From contig NC_092568.1 of NCBI RefSeq assembly GCF_037975245.1, forward strand, positions 432,001 to 496,000: 64,000 nucleotides of DNA. The letters are read 5' to 3'. The notes beneath the pieces were generated by a model. The model worked only from the letters and a program-made list of their open reading frames with translations. It had not been told where the DNA came from and ran no database searches. Each line of letters begins with the position of its first letter. Position 1 is the stretch's first letter. The translations under genes and the position numbers were made by a program. Positions 37,299 through 47,634 of this stretch are shown here, one piece after another. The DNA is from Apostichopus japonicus. Lineage: Eukaryota; Echinodermata; Holothuroidea; Aspidochirotida; Stichopodidae.

Positions 37299-40200
37299 GG
37301 TTTAGCAATCTCAAAATATACTTACCCAAATTGGTTACGAAATTATTGTGTTACTAATGATGGAAAATGAATTACTGCAGCATCTGTAACGTATGTGGAA
37401 TAAACTTAAAGGGTCGGTGTGTTTCGATCAGTCTCCCTTAAACACTGAGTTAATTCTCCTCATTCTTCCTCTTACGTGCATGTCGTCAGTTATCATCAGC
37501 ATATTTTGACAGAGTTGTCACCAAGTCATTTTACGTCAGGTCAAGTCAAATCAAGTCAAATCAAGTCGTCACAAATCATTTGATATTACTACAAGTCAAG
37601 TCACAAGTCATTTCATATTACTGCATGTCAAGTCACAAGTCAAATATCACATAAACTTCAAACTATATATGTGTAGGCCTAACATTAACCAACAGCTAGG
37701 GTTCGACAAGGCAACTTTGTTACGTGATAGCGGTCTGTTGGATGACGTGTATATTAGTGAACTCCAGCTGCATTCAGTGTATATTATGAAAGGCGATAAA
37801 TTCTACAGCTGCAGTTCTCTTCTATATAGCTTTCAACAACATATACACGTAAATGCCAAACAGGTACTTCTCCGGGCTCCCTCTCTCAATATACAGAATA
37901 TCATATTGTTAATTACATGTGTAACATCATGAGATACGGCCAGGGGCGTAGCGAAGGGGTTTTTGTTGGGGGTGTGTGGAGAATTTGATTTGCCGACGGA
38001 TCTGGAAGTGGTGACTGAAATGGGGGAGGGGTCTAAGGGGAGGGGGTCTACCCGTCCCCTTTGGAAAATTTTTAGTTTTGAAACGTCCTTAGATGCAATC
38101 TGGTGTATATTTTAAGTCAAATTTGATTTGCCGACGGATCTGGAATTGGTGACTGAAATGGGGGAGGGGTCTAAGGGGAGGGGGTGTCCCCCTCCCCTTT
38201 GGAAAATTTTTAGTTTTGAAACGTCGTTAGATGCAATCTGGTGCATATTTTAAGTCAAATTTGATTTGCCGACGGATCTGGAAGTGGTGACTGAAATGGG
38301 GGAGGGGTCTAAGGGTAGGGGGTCTACCCCTCCCCTTTGGAAAATTTTTAGTTTTGAAACGTCGTTAGATGCAATCTGGTGCATATTTTAAGTCAAATTT
38401 GATTTGCCGACGGATCTGGAAGTGGTGACTGAAATGGGGGAGGGGTCTAAGGGGAGGGGGTGTACCCCTCCCCTTGGAAAATTTTTAGTTTTGAAACGTC
38501 GTTAGATGCAATCTGGTGCATATTTTAAGTCAAATTTGGCACGGAAGAAGCTCCCGTTCTCCTTTTCTCTATTCAGCTTTCCTTCTTTCTTCCCCTTCCG
38601 CTCTCTTCACCTTTTCTCCTTTTGCCGACAGACCCAAAATTTGCCAACAGCGACCAAATTATTGGGGGGTGTGACACCCCCCCACACCCCCCCCCCCCCC
38701 GCTCGCTACGCCCCTGGATACGGCAACACAATATTCCCGACTGACCACAGCTGTACTGAAATACTGAACGATCAATATAACGAATCTTGTAACATCGATT
38801 GCGCACATGTGTGTGTGTGTGCGTGGGTGAGGGGGATATGGCACAAACTTACATACTACCAAGTATATACCATGTATAATCATCAACCCGTTATATATAC
38901 ATAAATTCCACACATGCATGTTACCACAAAGCTTAAAAACATAGAAGGGATATTTAATCTAGTCTTTGAATTTGATCATGAGAGTGAATATAAAGCTTAC
39001 ATTGATATAGCTTACGATTGTAGTAGCATAATAAAGCAATAATGCAATATTGTCTTCTGCTTATTCTCATTTTTCTCGATATCGTTGTTTCTTTTGTGAC
39101 ATCATATACACGCTCCATCGATATTAAGATATTGTAAACTATGCTGAGAAAGTACTACAATTGATCCGTTCGTGCAATAAACATATTGCGTGCGTCTCCC
39201 TTTGTAAGTGATAGTGAGCAAAAAACAAGCCGCGTATAGTTGCATCGATCTGCTTTTATCTGTTTTATTAAACTTGATTGCGTAATCTCTGGTATTGTAA
39301 CAAGTCAAGAATATTCTACTCAAGTCACCAACGTTTAATTCAGTCAAAATTATCTGCAAGTCAAGTCACAGTGAAAAGATGTGAATCGATTTGGACCTTC
39401 AGTAGAAGTCATTTGACTCAAGCATCAACACTGATTTTGTTTCTATGCTTGGATGAAATAAACTACTGATAGTGGGAATGAGGGTGGGTGGGGTGGAGTG
39501 AGATGGGGCTGGGGCTGGGGAATGATGATGATGAATGATGATGATGATTTAAAGTGACTTAAGGTGTTTTAGAAGTTCGTTGATGAAGCATGAAGATTCC
39601 GCAACGAGAGTTGTCACCTATATAGCTGAGTTGGGAAGTACTTTGCTGCTAAACTTTCACCTCTTTTGGCTCAAAATTCTTGACGGAAATGTGGGTAAAC
39701 TAGCACATGCCATGGATGATAGTCCTTGCCATCAACTATCAAATATGATGGGTAGGACGTCATTTGAAAACTTCTAATTATGCTTTGACGACCTCGGAAT
39801 GTCGCGAATTGCGTGTGCAAGTCAACGGAAGAATTTATTGTTGCAGTGGCGAAGCTAGGGGTATTGGTCAGAGGGGGGGCGAGAATGGTCTGTAGGGGCG
39901 CTTTCGACACTATCCAAGCGGACCGCCACCACGGGTTGGCGCGGAGCGTACAGAATTTTTTGAGTAAAGATACTCACTAGATCGCCGGAAATGACCCTTT
40001 CCGGGCCTTGCTAATTTGCAGATAATTTGACAAATGTCAATAGGTAGATGAGAGCAAAATAAAAAAGGCAATAATCGCGAATAAGTTAAAAGTGGTAAAA
40101 AGCTGAAAAGGGCGCCAGCAGTCCATTTGAGTCCGTCAGGGGGGGGGGGCATCCGCCCCTGACTGTATGGACGCTCCGCCACTGGATTGTTGTATATACT

Positions 40201-41871
40201 TCTATACATATTACCTTACGCAGGCGCAGTTACAATCATTTAAAGAACAACTTACCGCCTCCCTGGCCCCCCCACGCACCCCACCCATGGCAACTTATAT
40301 ATATATCCTTGTTTGCACCATGCACACTAGGAATTGATATGCGATTTGTAAACTGTTTTTACCAATACGATTTGCGTACGGTTTTACCTGTCCATGCACT
40401 ACGGCGTATGAGAGAGTACATAAGTTTTGTTATCACGAGTAAATATTACACAGAGCGTAAGTAGATCGCTCAGCAAGCTAAAACCTGATTACGGGACGCG
40501 TGATACTCGAAAAAACACCGTCATGATGACACGGTTACAGTCTATATGTATAAGGGGACTGGGTGGGGTTAGTCTCAATGTAACGGGACTGGGTGGGGTT
40601 ACAGTCTCGATGTAATGGGGCTGGTGGGGTTACAGTCTCGATGTAATGGGGCTGGTGGGATTACAGTCTCGGTGTTACGGGACTGGGTGGGGTTACAGTC
40701 TCGATGTAAGAGGACTGGGTGGGGTAACAGTCTCGATGTACCGGGGCTGAATGGGGTTACAGTCTTGGTGTAACGGGGCTGATGGTGTTACAGTCTCGAT
40801 GTGAGGGACTGTGTGGGGTTACAGTCTACATATAAGGGACTGGGTAAGGTTACAGTCTAGATGTAAGGGACTGGGTTGGGTTACAGTCTCGACGTAATGG
40901 GGCTGGGTGGGGTTACAGTCTCGGTGTTACGGGACTGGGTGGGGTTACAGTTTAGATGTAAGGGACTGGGTGGGGATAGTCTCGATGTAACGGGACTGGG
41001 TGGGGTTACAGTCTCGATGTAACGGGACTGGATGGGGTTACAGTCTCGATGTAACGGGGCTGGATGGGGTTACAGTCTCGATGTAACGGGACTGGATGGG
41101 GTTACAGTATCGATGTAATGGGGCTGGTGGGGTTACAATCTCGATGTGAGGGACTGGGTGGGGTTACAGTCACGATTTAATGGGACTGGGTGGGGTTACA
41201 GTCTCGGTGTTACGGGACTGGGTGGGGTTACAGTCTAGATGTAAGGGACTGAATGGGGTTACAGTCTCAATTTAACGGGGCTGGGGTTTAGAGTGGATCA
41301 AGTTGTTTGGTTGTAGTGCCAAACCTCTATTTTTTGAGTGACTTTTGTTTTAAAAATCAAATATTAACTAATCAACAAACTATGTTTGGAATGAAAATGT
41401 TTATACACACTTCCCTTCTTGTTCTCTTAGCCAATTTCTGTTTGGTTTCTACTTTCGATTAAATTTTTACTTATTTGTGACGGTTTTTTCTTCCTTCTTC
41501 AAAAATGGAGTTTCTTTTTGCCGTTTTCTTAAGCTTGTATATATTCGTCACATTCCCGTGTTTAGTTCTCATGAAGGAGATATTTGTCTGGCACAACTCG
41601 ATCAGGTTATTTCCTAAGTCCCTAAACTTTTCTAGATCTAAAGCGCTATCAACTCTCAAAGCTTCGTCAACATGGTCAGTATGTGCCTCAGATGGAATGT
41701 AATGTGAAACAAAAACAAAAAATGAAGAATAACGTTTCTTCCAAACATAGATTTGTTTCTGATTCCGAAAAGTTCTATACTGAGCTGTAATCCTTGTAAA
41801 ATAAATTTTCAATTGATAATATCAGGGAAAACAAAATAACAAACCTCAGTAGATGGTAGATGTATTCGGCC

Positions 41872-41961
<90 letters not shown>

Positions 41962-42075
41962 TAAATATAAATATAAATAAATATATATATATATATATAT
42001 ATTAACTATAATATTATTAACTATAATATTATTAACTATAATATATTAAATATATTAACTCACCGTAACCTTCAT
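32087..42075 (-). CDS. CHST15-like carbohydrate sulfotransferase (eight coding exons)
   Basis: Type II Golgi sulfotransferase of the GalNAc-4-sulfate 6-O-sulfotransferase family, which uses PAPS to sulfate chondroitin-type chains. Exons on the minus strand: 42075-42064, 37180-36752, 36329-36134, 35571-35476, 34726-34570, 33718-33544, 33147-33003, 32331-32087. Phases chain throughout, giving 484 residues (human CHST15 is 561). Short basic N-terminus MKVTKKR, membrane anchor 8-28, stem to about 150, then FLPEYKNPCW, FFVLGVSKCGTTD with the 5'-phosphosulfate loop (184-190), KEPHYW, the 3'-phosphate-binding REPVERGYSDYLY (292-303), GIYSTFLRHWLDVF and a C-terminal LLQDFYAPYN. The family proline before KCGTT is serine. 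The first exon is inferred from a phase-0 ATG-AAG-GTT-ACG just before a GTGAGT donor. A paralogue rather than the CHST15 orthologue is possible. Confidence 0.88.
33003..33718 (-). CDS. CHST15-like exons 6 and 7
   Basis: Exon 6 (33718-33544) completes the arginine of the 3'-phosphate motif and reads GYSDYLYRPIG, a cysteine pair, then a GTAAGT donor. Exon 7 (33147-33003) reads LKVGIYSTFLRHWLDVF and EQFFITRINEW, the conserved region that follows in CHST15. The small intron between them holds a G/A-rich tract (33400-33490). Confidence 0.88.
33980..34370. repeat. Degenerate tandem repeat in CHST15-like intron
   Basis: AT-rich text built from variants of a 20-24 base word, roughly GTCAAACTTTTGAGATAAAA, repeated with drift. 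It has no coding look. Confidence 0.7.
34570..34726 (-). CDS. CHST15-like exon 5
   Basis: Acceptor TTCTTAG, donor GTAAGT. It reads GDGSSTTFYDHY and then ADIIHAISPKAKFILIVREPVE, the approach to and start of the 3'-phosphosulfate-binding motif. Confidence 0.9.
34836..35320 (+). mobile_element. Probable SINE with (GATGAC)n/(ATT)n tail
   Basis: A tRNA-like A box (GCTGTGGCTGAGTGG, near 34841-34855) is followed by a degenerate head and about 200 bp of body containing CCCTTGCGGGTTTCTCCCAC, a short inverted repeat. The tail begins as GATGAC repeats (35079-35104) and becomes about 210 bp of ATT repeats. The B box is poorly preserved and no second copy is in the window, so the call rests on layout. 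Confidence 0.5.
35105..35313. repeat. (ATT)n microsatellite
   Basis: About 70 ATT units with occasional ATTGTT interruptions. Long poly-Ile and poly-Leu ORFs here are artefacts. Confidence 0.97.
35476..35571 (-). CDS. CHST15-like exon 4
   Basis: A 96-bp exon reading DRHPSTKDFDDYIKRGEHL and ending in phase 1 before GTGAGT. It matches the stretch after the KEPHWW motif in CHST15. Confidence 0.85.
35846..35976. mobile_element. hAT-like MITE family C, short copy
   Basis: 131 bp between perfect 8-bp target duplications GGCCCATC (35838-35845 and 35977-35984). Ends CACCGGTGTAGGAAG and GGTTCCTACGCCCTTG are imperfect inverted repeats. It shares its ends and the CAGTCTTCAGCCCC-type interior with the longer copy at 45135-45507. 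It sits in a CHST15-like intron. Confidence 0.88.
36134..36329 (-). CDS. CHST15-like exon 3: 5'-phosphosulfate-binding motif
   Basis: Acceptor TTTGCAG, donor GTGAGA. It carries FLPEYKNPCW, FFVLGVSKCGTTDVW and KEPHYW. The catalytic loop lysine and the GTT triad are intact; the usual proline before the lysine is serine. Confidence 0.92.
36549..36737. repeat. 10-bp purine minisatellite
   Basis: About 18 copies of a 10-base unit drifting from AGGCAAGAAT through AGTCGAGAAG to AGGCAAGAGG. All-purine on plus, so the sulfotransferase transcript has a C/U-rich stretch starting about 15 bases after the exon-2 donor at 36751. Confidence 0.9.
36752..37180 (-). CDS. CHST15-like exon 2: membrane anchor and stem
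   Basis: Phase 0 at both ends, 143 codons. It starts KKRLITVLTVMNVLFAICLM, a signal-anchor sequence, then a polar stem with several NxS/T sites (NQT, NES, NIS) and a conserved cysteine near the end. Acceptor TTGTCTACAG, donor GTAAAC. Confidence 0.85.
37227..37292. repeat. (TA)n microsatellite
   Basis: Uninterrupted TA repeat in the first CHST15-like intron. Confidence 0.95.
37500..37650. repeat. CAAGTCA-rich repeat, left part
   Basis: Irregular copies of TCAAGTCA/ACAAGTCA. Similar words recur at 39300-39420. Confidence 0.65.
37941..38716. mobile_element. hAT-like MITE family B with 138-bp internal repeats
   Basis: Starts CAGGGGCGTAGCGA and ends TCGCTACGCCCCTG, inverted repeats of each other, between perfect 8-bp target duplications GATACGGC (37933-37940 and 38717-38724). 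The interior has four tandem 138-bp units; the word TGCCGACGGATCTGG recurs at 37991, 38129, 38267 and 38405. Each unit contains a G-rich/C-rich palindrome. An inverted second copy begins at 63436. Confidence 0.93.
39844..40184. mobile_element. hAT-like MITE family A, copy 2
   Basis: Complete element starting CAGTGGCGAAGC and ending GCTCCGCCACTG. Flanks TATTGTTG and GATTGTTG match at 7 of 8 positions, a hAT-length target duplication. Inserted in the first CHST15-like intron. Confidence 0.9.
40552..41290. repeat. About 31-bp minisatellite
   Basis: Some 23 copies of a unit near GGGACTGGGTGGGGTTACAG followed by TCTCGATGTAAC, with unit lengths varying by a few bases and mixed sub-variants (GGGGCTGGTGG, CTAGATGTAA, CGGTGTTAC). 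Located in the first CHST15-like intron. Confidence 0.93.
41874..42003. repeat. (TA)n microsatellite
   Basis: Long TA repeat with a TAAATA patch. It begins about 60 bp 3' of the proposed first CHST15-like coding exon. Confidence 0.95.
42064..42075 (-). CDS. CHST15-like first coding exon (four codons)
   Basis: ATG AAG GTT ACG directly before a GTGAGT donor in phase 0, joining exon 2 to give MKVTKKRLITVL, a sound type II N-terminus. The exon likely runs upstream to an acceptor at about 42121 (CTTCCAACAG). Its frame stays open through that stretch, so a longer N-terminus is possible. Inferred only, since 4.9 kb of repeat-rich intron separates it from exon 2. Confidence 0.5.
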
Positions 42076-42120
42076 GGTGTATATGCAAATCCGTCCGATT
42101 TTATCTTGAAGCCATTCCTG

Positions 42121-43089
42121 TTGGAAGTAGAAGAAGAGAAAAAGATTTGTATCCATGAGACAAGTTAAAATCAATTGTTTTTGTTAAACTCAGTTACACT
42201 GCTAAATATTTATGATCCATTATATCCTATGGAAACTGCGTTTCTATGAACAAATGAACACATTTTCTACGCATCTATCCTTCACAAAGAAGAGTCGTAT
42301 CTATATGGATGATTTCGTGGCATGGCTTAGTACACCACCCACACACACACACATACACACACACATACACGCACACACAAGTATACTAACTGGACTAATT
42401 TTAGGAACGACCTGGACAAACCTATGAAACCCCAAACTTTAACACTATAGAAAGAAATTAACTCTCATTCAAGACCAGGAAATAATTTAATTAAAGACAA
42501 CCTACCTGTAGCGAGATCGCCGTCGAAAAGGATCCCCTAGAATTTTAGGAGGAAAGTTAGCAGTCTTCCTTAAGTTAAGCCCAATCTAGAACTGAGCGTT
42601 GATAACAAAACCAGCTACCTTATTAACAGTGACCGTGGACCGCATTATTAACCAGTCCGACCAAATTGATCTGCTAGTGAAGACGTTTACTATAGTAAAT
42701 TTGGCATCCCAACCGACCAAAACTACGATAATGCCTTCAAAAACTATATACCATTATCAACTCTAATCCAAATTATTTCACTCCAAATGTTTACGACATA
42801 CCTCTTCAAGAGAATGAATGTACCACCCCCATATAGGGGTAATATTACTTCTCTTCAAGAGAATGAATTTACCACCACCAAATACGGGTAATATTACTAC
42901 GATTGATTGGAACCTATAGCGCTTGCTAACACAAATAATAACTCCTCTCCGCGTGTCACGACTGTGTTATATATAACTATCTTATGCTTTAAAATAGTTT
43001 TACCAGTAACGACATTAAACTTTCCAAAACTCTCACTAAAGCAGGATAATTTCCTTATCCTTGGAAAAGGCTACTATACTATTCTCTTT
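42121..43089. other. Region upstream of CHST15-like gene
   Basis: No gene seen. A possible 5' UTR micro-exon on the minus strand lies near 42498-42528 (acceptor AAATTCTAG, donor GTAGGT). A 61-bp direct duplication occupies about 42810-42900 (CAAGAGAATGAAT repeats). Confidence 0.45.
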
Positions 43090-43397
43090 CCAAAACAAAA
43101 CGAAAATCCCATTCAAATCCAGAGAGCTATAGTCCAATATAGATCAATCAATCGGATCTATCAAATAACGTATATAGCGCCCTATATCCAACGTACAAAA
43201 CAATGTTCAGTGGCGCTCAGTCAATTAGAAAATGCTCTCGAGAACAGATAACTTTTCAGTCTCCTCTTAAAAGTGCAGTTATTTGGTGATGTCTGACGGA
43301 AGTTTATTCCACAATTCAGGGGCTGCTACGGAGACTGATCGACGATCATAAGATGCAAGCCTCCATTTGGGTACCACCACAAGGCTCTTGTTCGAAG

Positions 43398-44241
43398 CAT
43401 AGGCGTAGAAGCCTGATTTGATTTGGGGGGCTGTAACGACTTGCCCGAAAAATATAACCAAAATTTTTCGCGCGCTACGCGCGCGTTCAACATCTTAAAG
43501 CAGCGATTTTTTTTACATATATATCAATCACAAAACAGCAAACTAAGATATTAGCCAAGAAAATATCTAGGAGAAAACAAAGTTGAAAGTTGCAAATTTT
43601 TCGACTTTTATGCCACCATTTGAAGTAAGATATAAATAGATAAGCTAGTTATATATGTCGTTATGGCATAGTGGAGTCAGTGCGGTCGAGAAAAATCATA
43701 GAAAAGGACGCAAAATGCTGCTTTAATGTGCTATCATATAGGCATTCATCGGTTATTACATGACATGCCGATAACCGATGAATGCCTATATGACATGCAC
43801 AATAAGATGTTAAATGCGCGCGAAGCGCGCGAAAAATTTTGGTTTTATTTTCCCTGTTATTACCCTTCCAAATTGGTTATAATTATTGGGGAAGTCGTTA
43901 CAATAATAACGATAATAATAATAATATCAGTTTAACCATTGTAAAACACATTGTAAATTATTCTTCTTTCCGTAGGTGCCCGAAAAATTCTCAGCATATT
44001 GCCCGAATTTTCACAAAAAGAAAATGAAAAACACATTGCAAGTTATTCTTCTTTCAGTAGGTGCCCGAAAAATTCTCAGCATATTGCCCGAATTTTCACA
44101 AAAAAAAATTGAAAAACACATTGCAAGTTATTCTTCTTTCAGTAGGTGCCCGAAAAATTCTCAGCATATTGCCCGAATTTTCACAAAAAATTTTGGTTGG
44201 GGGGCTGCAGCCCCCCCAGCCCCCCGCCTCCTACGCCTATG
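43398..44241. mobile_element. Foldback hAT-like element family D
   Basis: Ends CATAGGCGTAG and CTACGCCTATG, flanked by perfect 8-bp duplications GTTCGAAG (43390-43397 and 44242-44249). Inside are long imperfect inverted arms (43432-43498 against 43801-43907, including GCGCGC palindromes), a perfect hairpin with 23-bp arms (43734-43756 and 43771-43793), and three 85-bp tandem units (GTGCCCGAAAAATTCTCAGC at 43976, 44061, 44146). A TTAA element is nested in it at 43495-43726. No transposase ORF. Confidence 0.9.
43495..43726. mobile_element. TTAA-flanked MITE family F, copy 1
   Basis: TTAA at both ends with inverted termini AGCAGCGATTT and AAATGCTGCT. TTAA duplications point to piggyBac- or Kolobok-type transposition. 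Nested in element D. Confidence 0.82.
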
Positions 44242-44308
44242 GTTCGAAGTGAGCGAGAAAACAGAATACGGTGTGATCAAATTGTGTAGGTACTGTGGGG
44301 CCAAACCG

Positions 44309-44919
44309 TTTAAAGCAGCATTTTGCGTCCTTTTCTATGATTTTTCTCAACCTCACTGACTCCACTATGCCATAACGACACACATCACTAGCTTATCTAT
44401 TTAAATCTTACTTCATATGGTGGCATAAAAGTCGAAAAAACTTTCAACTTTGTTTTTCTCCAAGATATTTACCGTTAGAACCCATAAACCTCGCCCATGA
44501 TATGAATATTTAAACACTACGAACGTCATTGACCAATACAACACCATGCTTGATTTGTGTACAGTCTATATTGCAGTTGTACCAGGGAGTTCCATTACAT
44601 CTCCCCGGTTGTACCAACGCAAAGCCTTGAATCTATTTTTAGCAACGGCTCATAACTAAACCTGCATCTCTGACTGGTTGAATTCAAACTAGTGGGTTTG
44701 GCGGAACTGTATGCGATTAATTTTAACTGTTGAATTTGTCGTGGACACTTTTCTCATTATCTGCAAATATCCTTAATTACTCGCCAATTAACGTTGTTGG
44801 CAGGGAAAAACTTGGCTAATATCTTAGTTTGCTGTTTTGTGATTGATATATGTAAAAAAAAATCGATGGACATGTCAATAAAGTAGAAAACGGCGACCAA
44901 ACGCAAAATGCTGCTTTAA
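44309..44919. mobile_element. TTAA-flanked MITE family F, copy 2
   Basis: Starts TTAAAGCAGCATTTTGCG and ends with its exact inverse CGCAAAATGCTGCTTTAA. Its first 170 bp are inverted relative to copy 1. It splits the LINE relic between the LNGLAPQYL and LHWLPVSYRI segments. Confidence 0.85.
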
Positions 44920-45134
44920 AATTGTATATGCCATAAGCAGGAGCTTATACATACAATGCGATATGACACAGGCAACCAGTGTCACAGCAGATGCTAGTCC
45001 CTATCGTATTGCCTTATGTATCACTTGAGTGACTCTGCTAGATTGAGCCTAACGTGAAGGTAGTAGCTTTATCCCTTTGTGTCCTGCATATTTGTCTTGT
45101 TTGTGTCTTGTCTTGTGCTATTTAATGTTTGAGC

Positions 45135-45507
45135 CAAGGGCGTAGGAACCGGGGGGCTGGGGGGCGCCAGCCCCCCCGTGAAAAATATGGAGGGGCGGAA
45201 GTATCATTCCGCCCCCCCCCCCCGCTTCGCAAGTCAAAAAACCCCTTTTTCATTTCCAAATGAGAAAAAAATCTCATTTGGAGCACCAAATTGCATCTAA
45301 GGCCAGGTGAAATGCAAAATTATATACAAAATGGAGTGGGTGGGTTGAAGTGTGCTATATTGCACCAAATTGCATCTGAGGCCACCTGGAAATGCCAAAA
45401 AATTCCAAAGGGGGAGGGGGACACCCCCTCCCCTTATACCCCTCCCCCAGGCTGGCCATCAGTCTTCAGCCCCCCCCCTCACTCAAAAGTACCTTCCTAC
45501 GCCACTG
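45135..45507. mobile_element. hAT-like MITE family C, long copy
   Basis: Between perfect duplications GTTTGAGC (45127-45134 and 45508-45515). Ends CAAGGGCGTAGGAA and TTCCTACGCCACTG. The word CACCAAATTGCATCT occurs twice inside. ORFs in it are incidental. Confidence 0.92.
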
Positions 45508-45515
45508 GTTTGAGC

Positions 45516-47630
45516 AGTACATGGTATGCATTCATTTCAGAGTTGGAGAATATTCCTCACTTGACTCCCAGGGTTTGAAAGGTACAGTTGTACAAGACTG
45601 GCTGTGTCCCCTGTGGGCGTGGTGTGTTGGTTATTTTTGCTGTTGTGGTAAGACCATGTGAGGGCACTAAGTTGTATTCAGGCTTGTTGAGATGCTTGAA
45701 GCTTAGCCTGTGAGGCCAACATTTTATACGCAAAAAACCATATATTATTTATTGTCACCACCTGAGTTAATTTGACCAGTAACCGGTTCTGTGTGGATGT
45801 ATCGTGGCGCCAGTCTGTACCTGGAGAGCGGGAGCAAGTCAAAGCCCAGTGAAGTTAGTCACATTATTTATCCTTGTTAAAAACATGTGGGTACTGGTGT
45901 TTCAAGGTATTAGAATATGTTTATTCTATTCATTGCTTATTGAAGTGTCACTGTTATTGTGGGGGTTTGTATCCTGACCTAGGTAACTTTGGCTCTAGCC
46001 TTGGGGATATGACAATAATACTTAGTAATATGTGTTACAAGATAATGCAATCAGGGATCACTTTAGAGAGGAGAATTGTGTCTTGGGGTATGGCATGATA
46101 TTTCAGATACAGACATTATGTTCTAGAATAATCCTGGTCATATGAAGCTGCCCTAGGGGTAGAGATAGTATGTATATAGTAAGTGCTGTATTGGAGCAGT
46201 TAGTGGGGCATTATAGAATTGGGAGCCTTATGATTATTTAGGACTTGGTGGTGGGTTTATGTTATTATTTATGTTATTATGTGTTATGCGTTTTCAATAT
46301 CCCAAAGGGAAATTCACATCTGCAGGAAGATTCACTGTGGTTAGGGTTCGTATTACAAATTCCCTCTGGGTAATTCCAGAGCATGTGTAGACAAATGACT
46401 AGTTAACGTATTTTGTACCCTGCAGTTCTCGACCATCATCAGCGGAGACTGAGGGTCAAGGGGCGGTGGCCTAAAGAGGGCGTGGCCCAAGAGACGGGAG
46501 TTGGTGAAACAGTGACAGCGACCTGAAGCTCACCGAACTTTTGGATTGAATTGTCATTTGAACTTTAAGTATCAGAAGACGTGAAAAGAGATCAAGTTTC
46601 TTAAATTCTAGAATTTCCTAATGTTTTAATTTTATCATTCGCTAATTTGTAATTTACGTGCAGGGTGTGATTTATGTGAAGGGTGTGATTTATGTGAAGA
46701 GTGTGATTTACGTGAAGGGGTGTTTCATTCGGTAATTGCATCACTATATTTTTCTGTTCCATACACCCACATGTCCGAGTTCTATATGAACGGGTGTTTC
46801 AGTCGGTAATTGTATCAATATATTTTTCTGTTCTATACACCCACATGTCCGAGTTCTTTATGGAGTCAAGTACCTAGCCGTTATCCTCGCCTTAATTAAC
46901 AAAGATAGCACTATTCCCGTGTTGGTCAGGGGAACAGTGACACACAGGCAACCAGTTTAGTTGTCGCAACACTGATATGGTAGGAATTTTTAAACTAAAA
47001 ACTAGCTGCGGTTATCACCTGTGCCCGTTGAATACACTGTAATTGGACATGGGACAGGCCATACAGCAAGGAATTACAATAATCCAGCTTCGAAGACAAT
47101 AACCGCATGGACTATAGTGGAGTACAATTCGTTGAAAGAAACTTTCTGATCCGCCCGATTTTCCTTAGAAAGAAGTAAATGGAGCGGCATGTACTTGTTA
47201 TGTGTTGTTTGAACGTGTACGTGTCGTCCAAAATGGCACCAATATTCCACGTAGAAGGAGACGGTACGAATAACACTTGAGCAGATGGTAAATTTGAGAT
47301 GGGGAATAGTTGAATTTTGAGCGAATGACAATGACTTCAGTTTTAGAGTCATTCAACTTCAATTTCAATCTGAGTCATCCATTTCTTAATGGCGATGACG
47401 CATTCCTGTCTTGACGGTACAACAATTTATGCCTTGAAACATTTTGAGAGTCATTTTCGTCAACTTGAGAATCTACATTATCAACATAGCATAACAATTT
47501 GGTGACTTTACCCGAGCCGCCATCTTTCTGTGGGCCAAACTTACGTCGAGTACACTGGCCAGCACGAACGCCTCGAGTATATTTCAGTATCTTTTTCTTC
47601 TTTTAAGCAATCAAAGGTATAGCAGCAGGA
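45516..47630. other. Gene-free stretch
   Basis: No exon recognised. It contains an 18-19 base direct repeat (GTGTGATTTATGTGAAG, three times, 46665-46715) followed by a 74-bp tandem duplication (about 46717-46865). Confidence 0.5.
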
Positions 47631-47634
47631 AGAT

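Larger units (their letters stand above)
43090..45030 (-). pseudogene. Broken non-LTR retrotransposon (LINE) RT C-terminus
   Basis: Reading leftwards on the minus strand, fragments in several frames match the end of LINE polyproteins: LHWLPVSYRIV near 44970, LNGLAPQYLHNLITPYS near 44260-44315, then RRSVSVAAPELWNKLP near 43300-43350, and a 3' end with GGCGCTATATA and ATTGATTG text near 43140-43190. Frameshifts and stops break it. Two DNA transposons interrupt it (43398-44241 and 44309-44919). It looks like a CR1- or Rex-type relic; the family is not certain. Confidence 0.8.

Noticed and set aside
37669-37932. 87-codon plus ORF in the CHST15-like intron
   Set aside because: Antisense to the intron, no family resemblance, ends at the family B insertion.
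41471-41812. 113-codon minus ORF near the proposed first CHST15 exon
   Set aside because: Its composition is not absurd, but no family match, no convincing acceptor-donor pair in phase with neighbours, and it lies inside the CHST15-like intron.
45291-45661. Pro-rich ORFs at 45.3-45.6 kb
   Set aside because: They lie within a family C MITE and run across its end.
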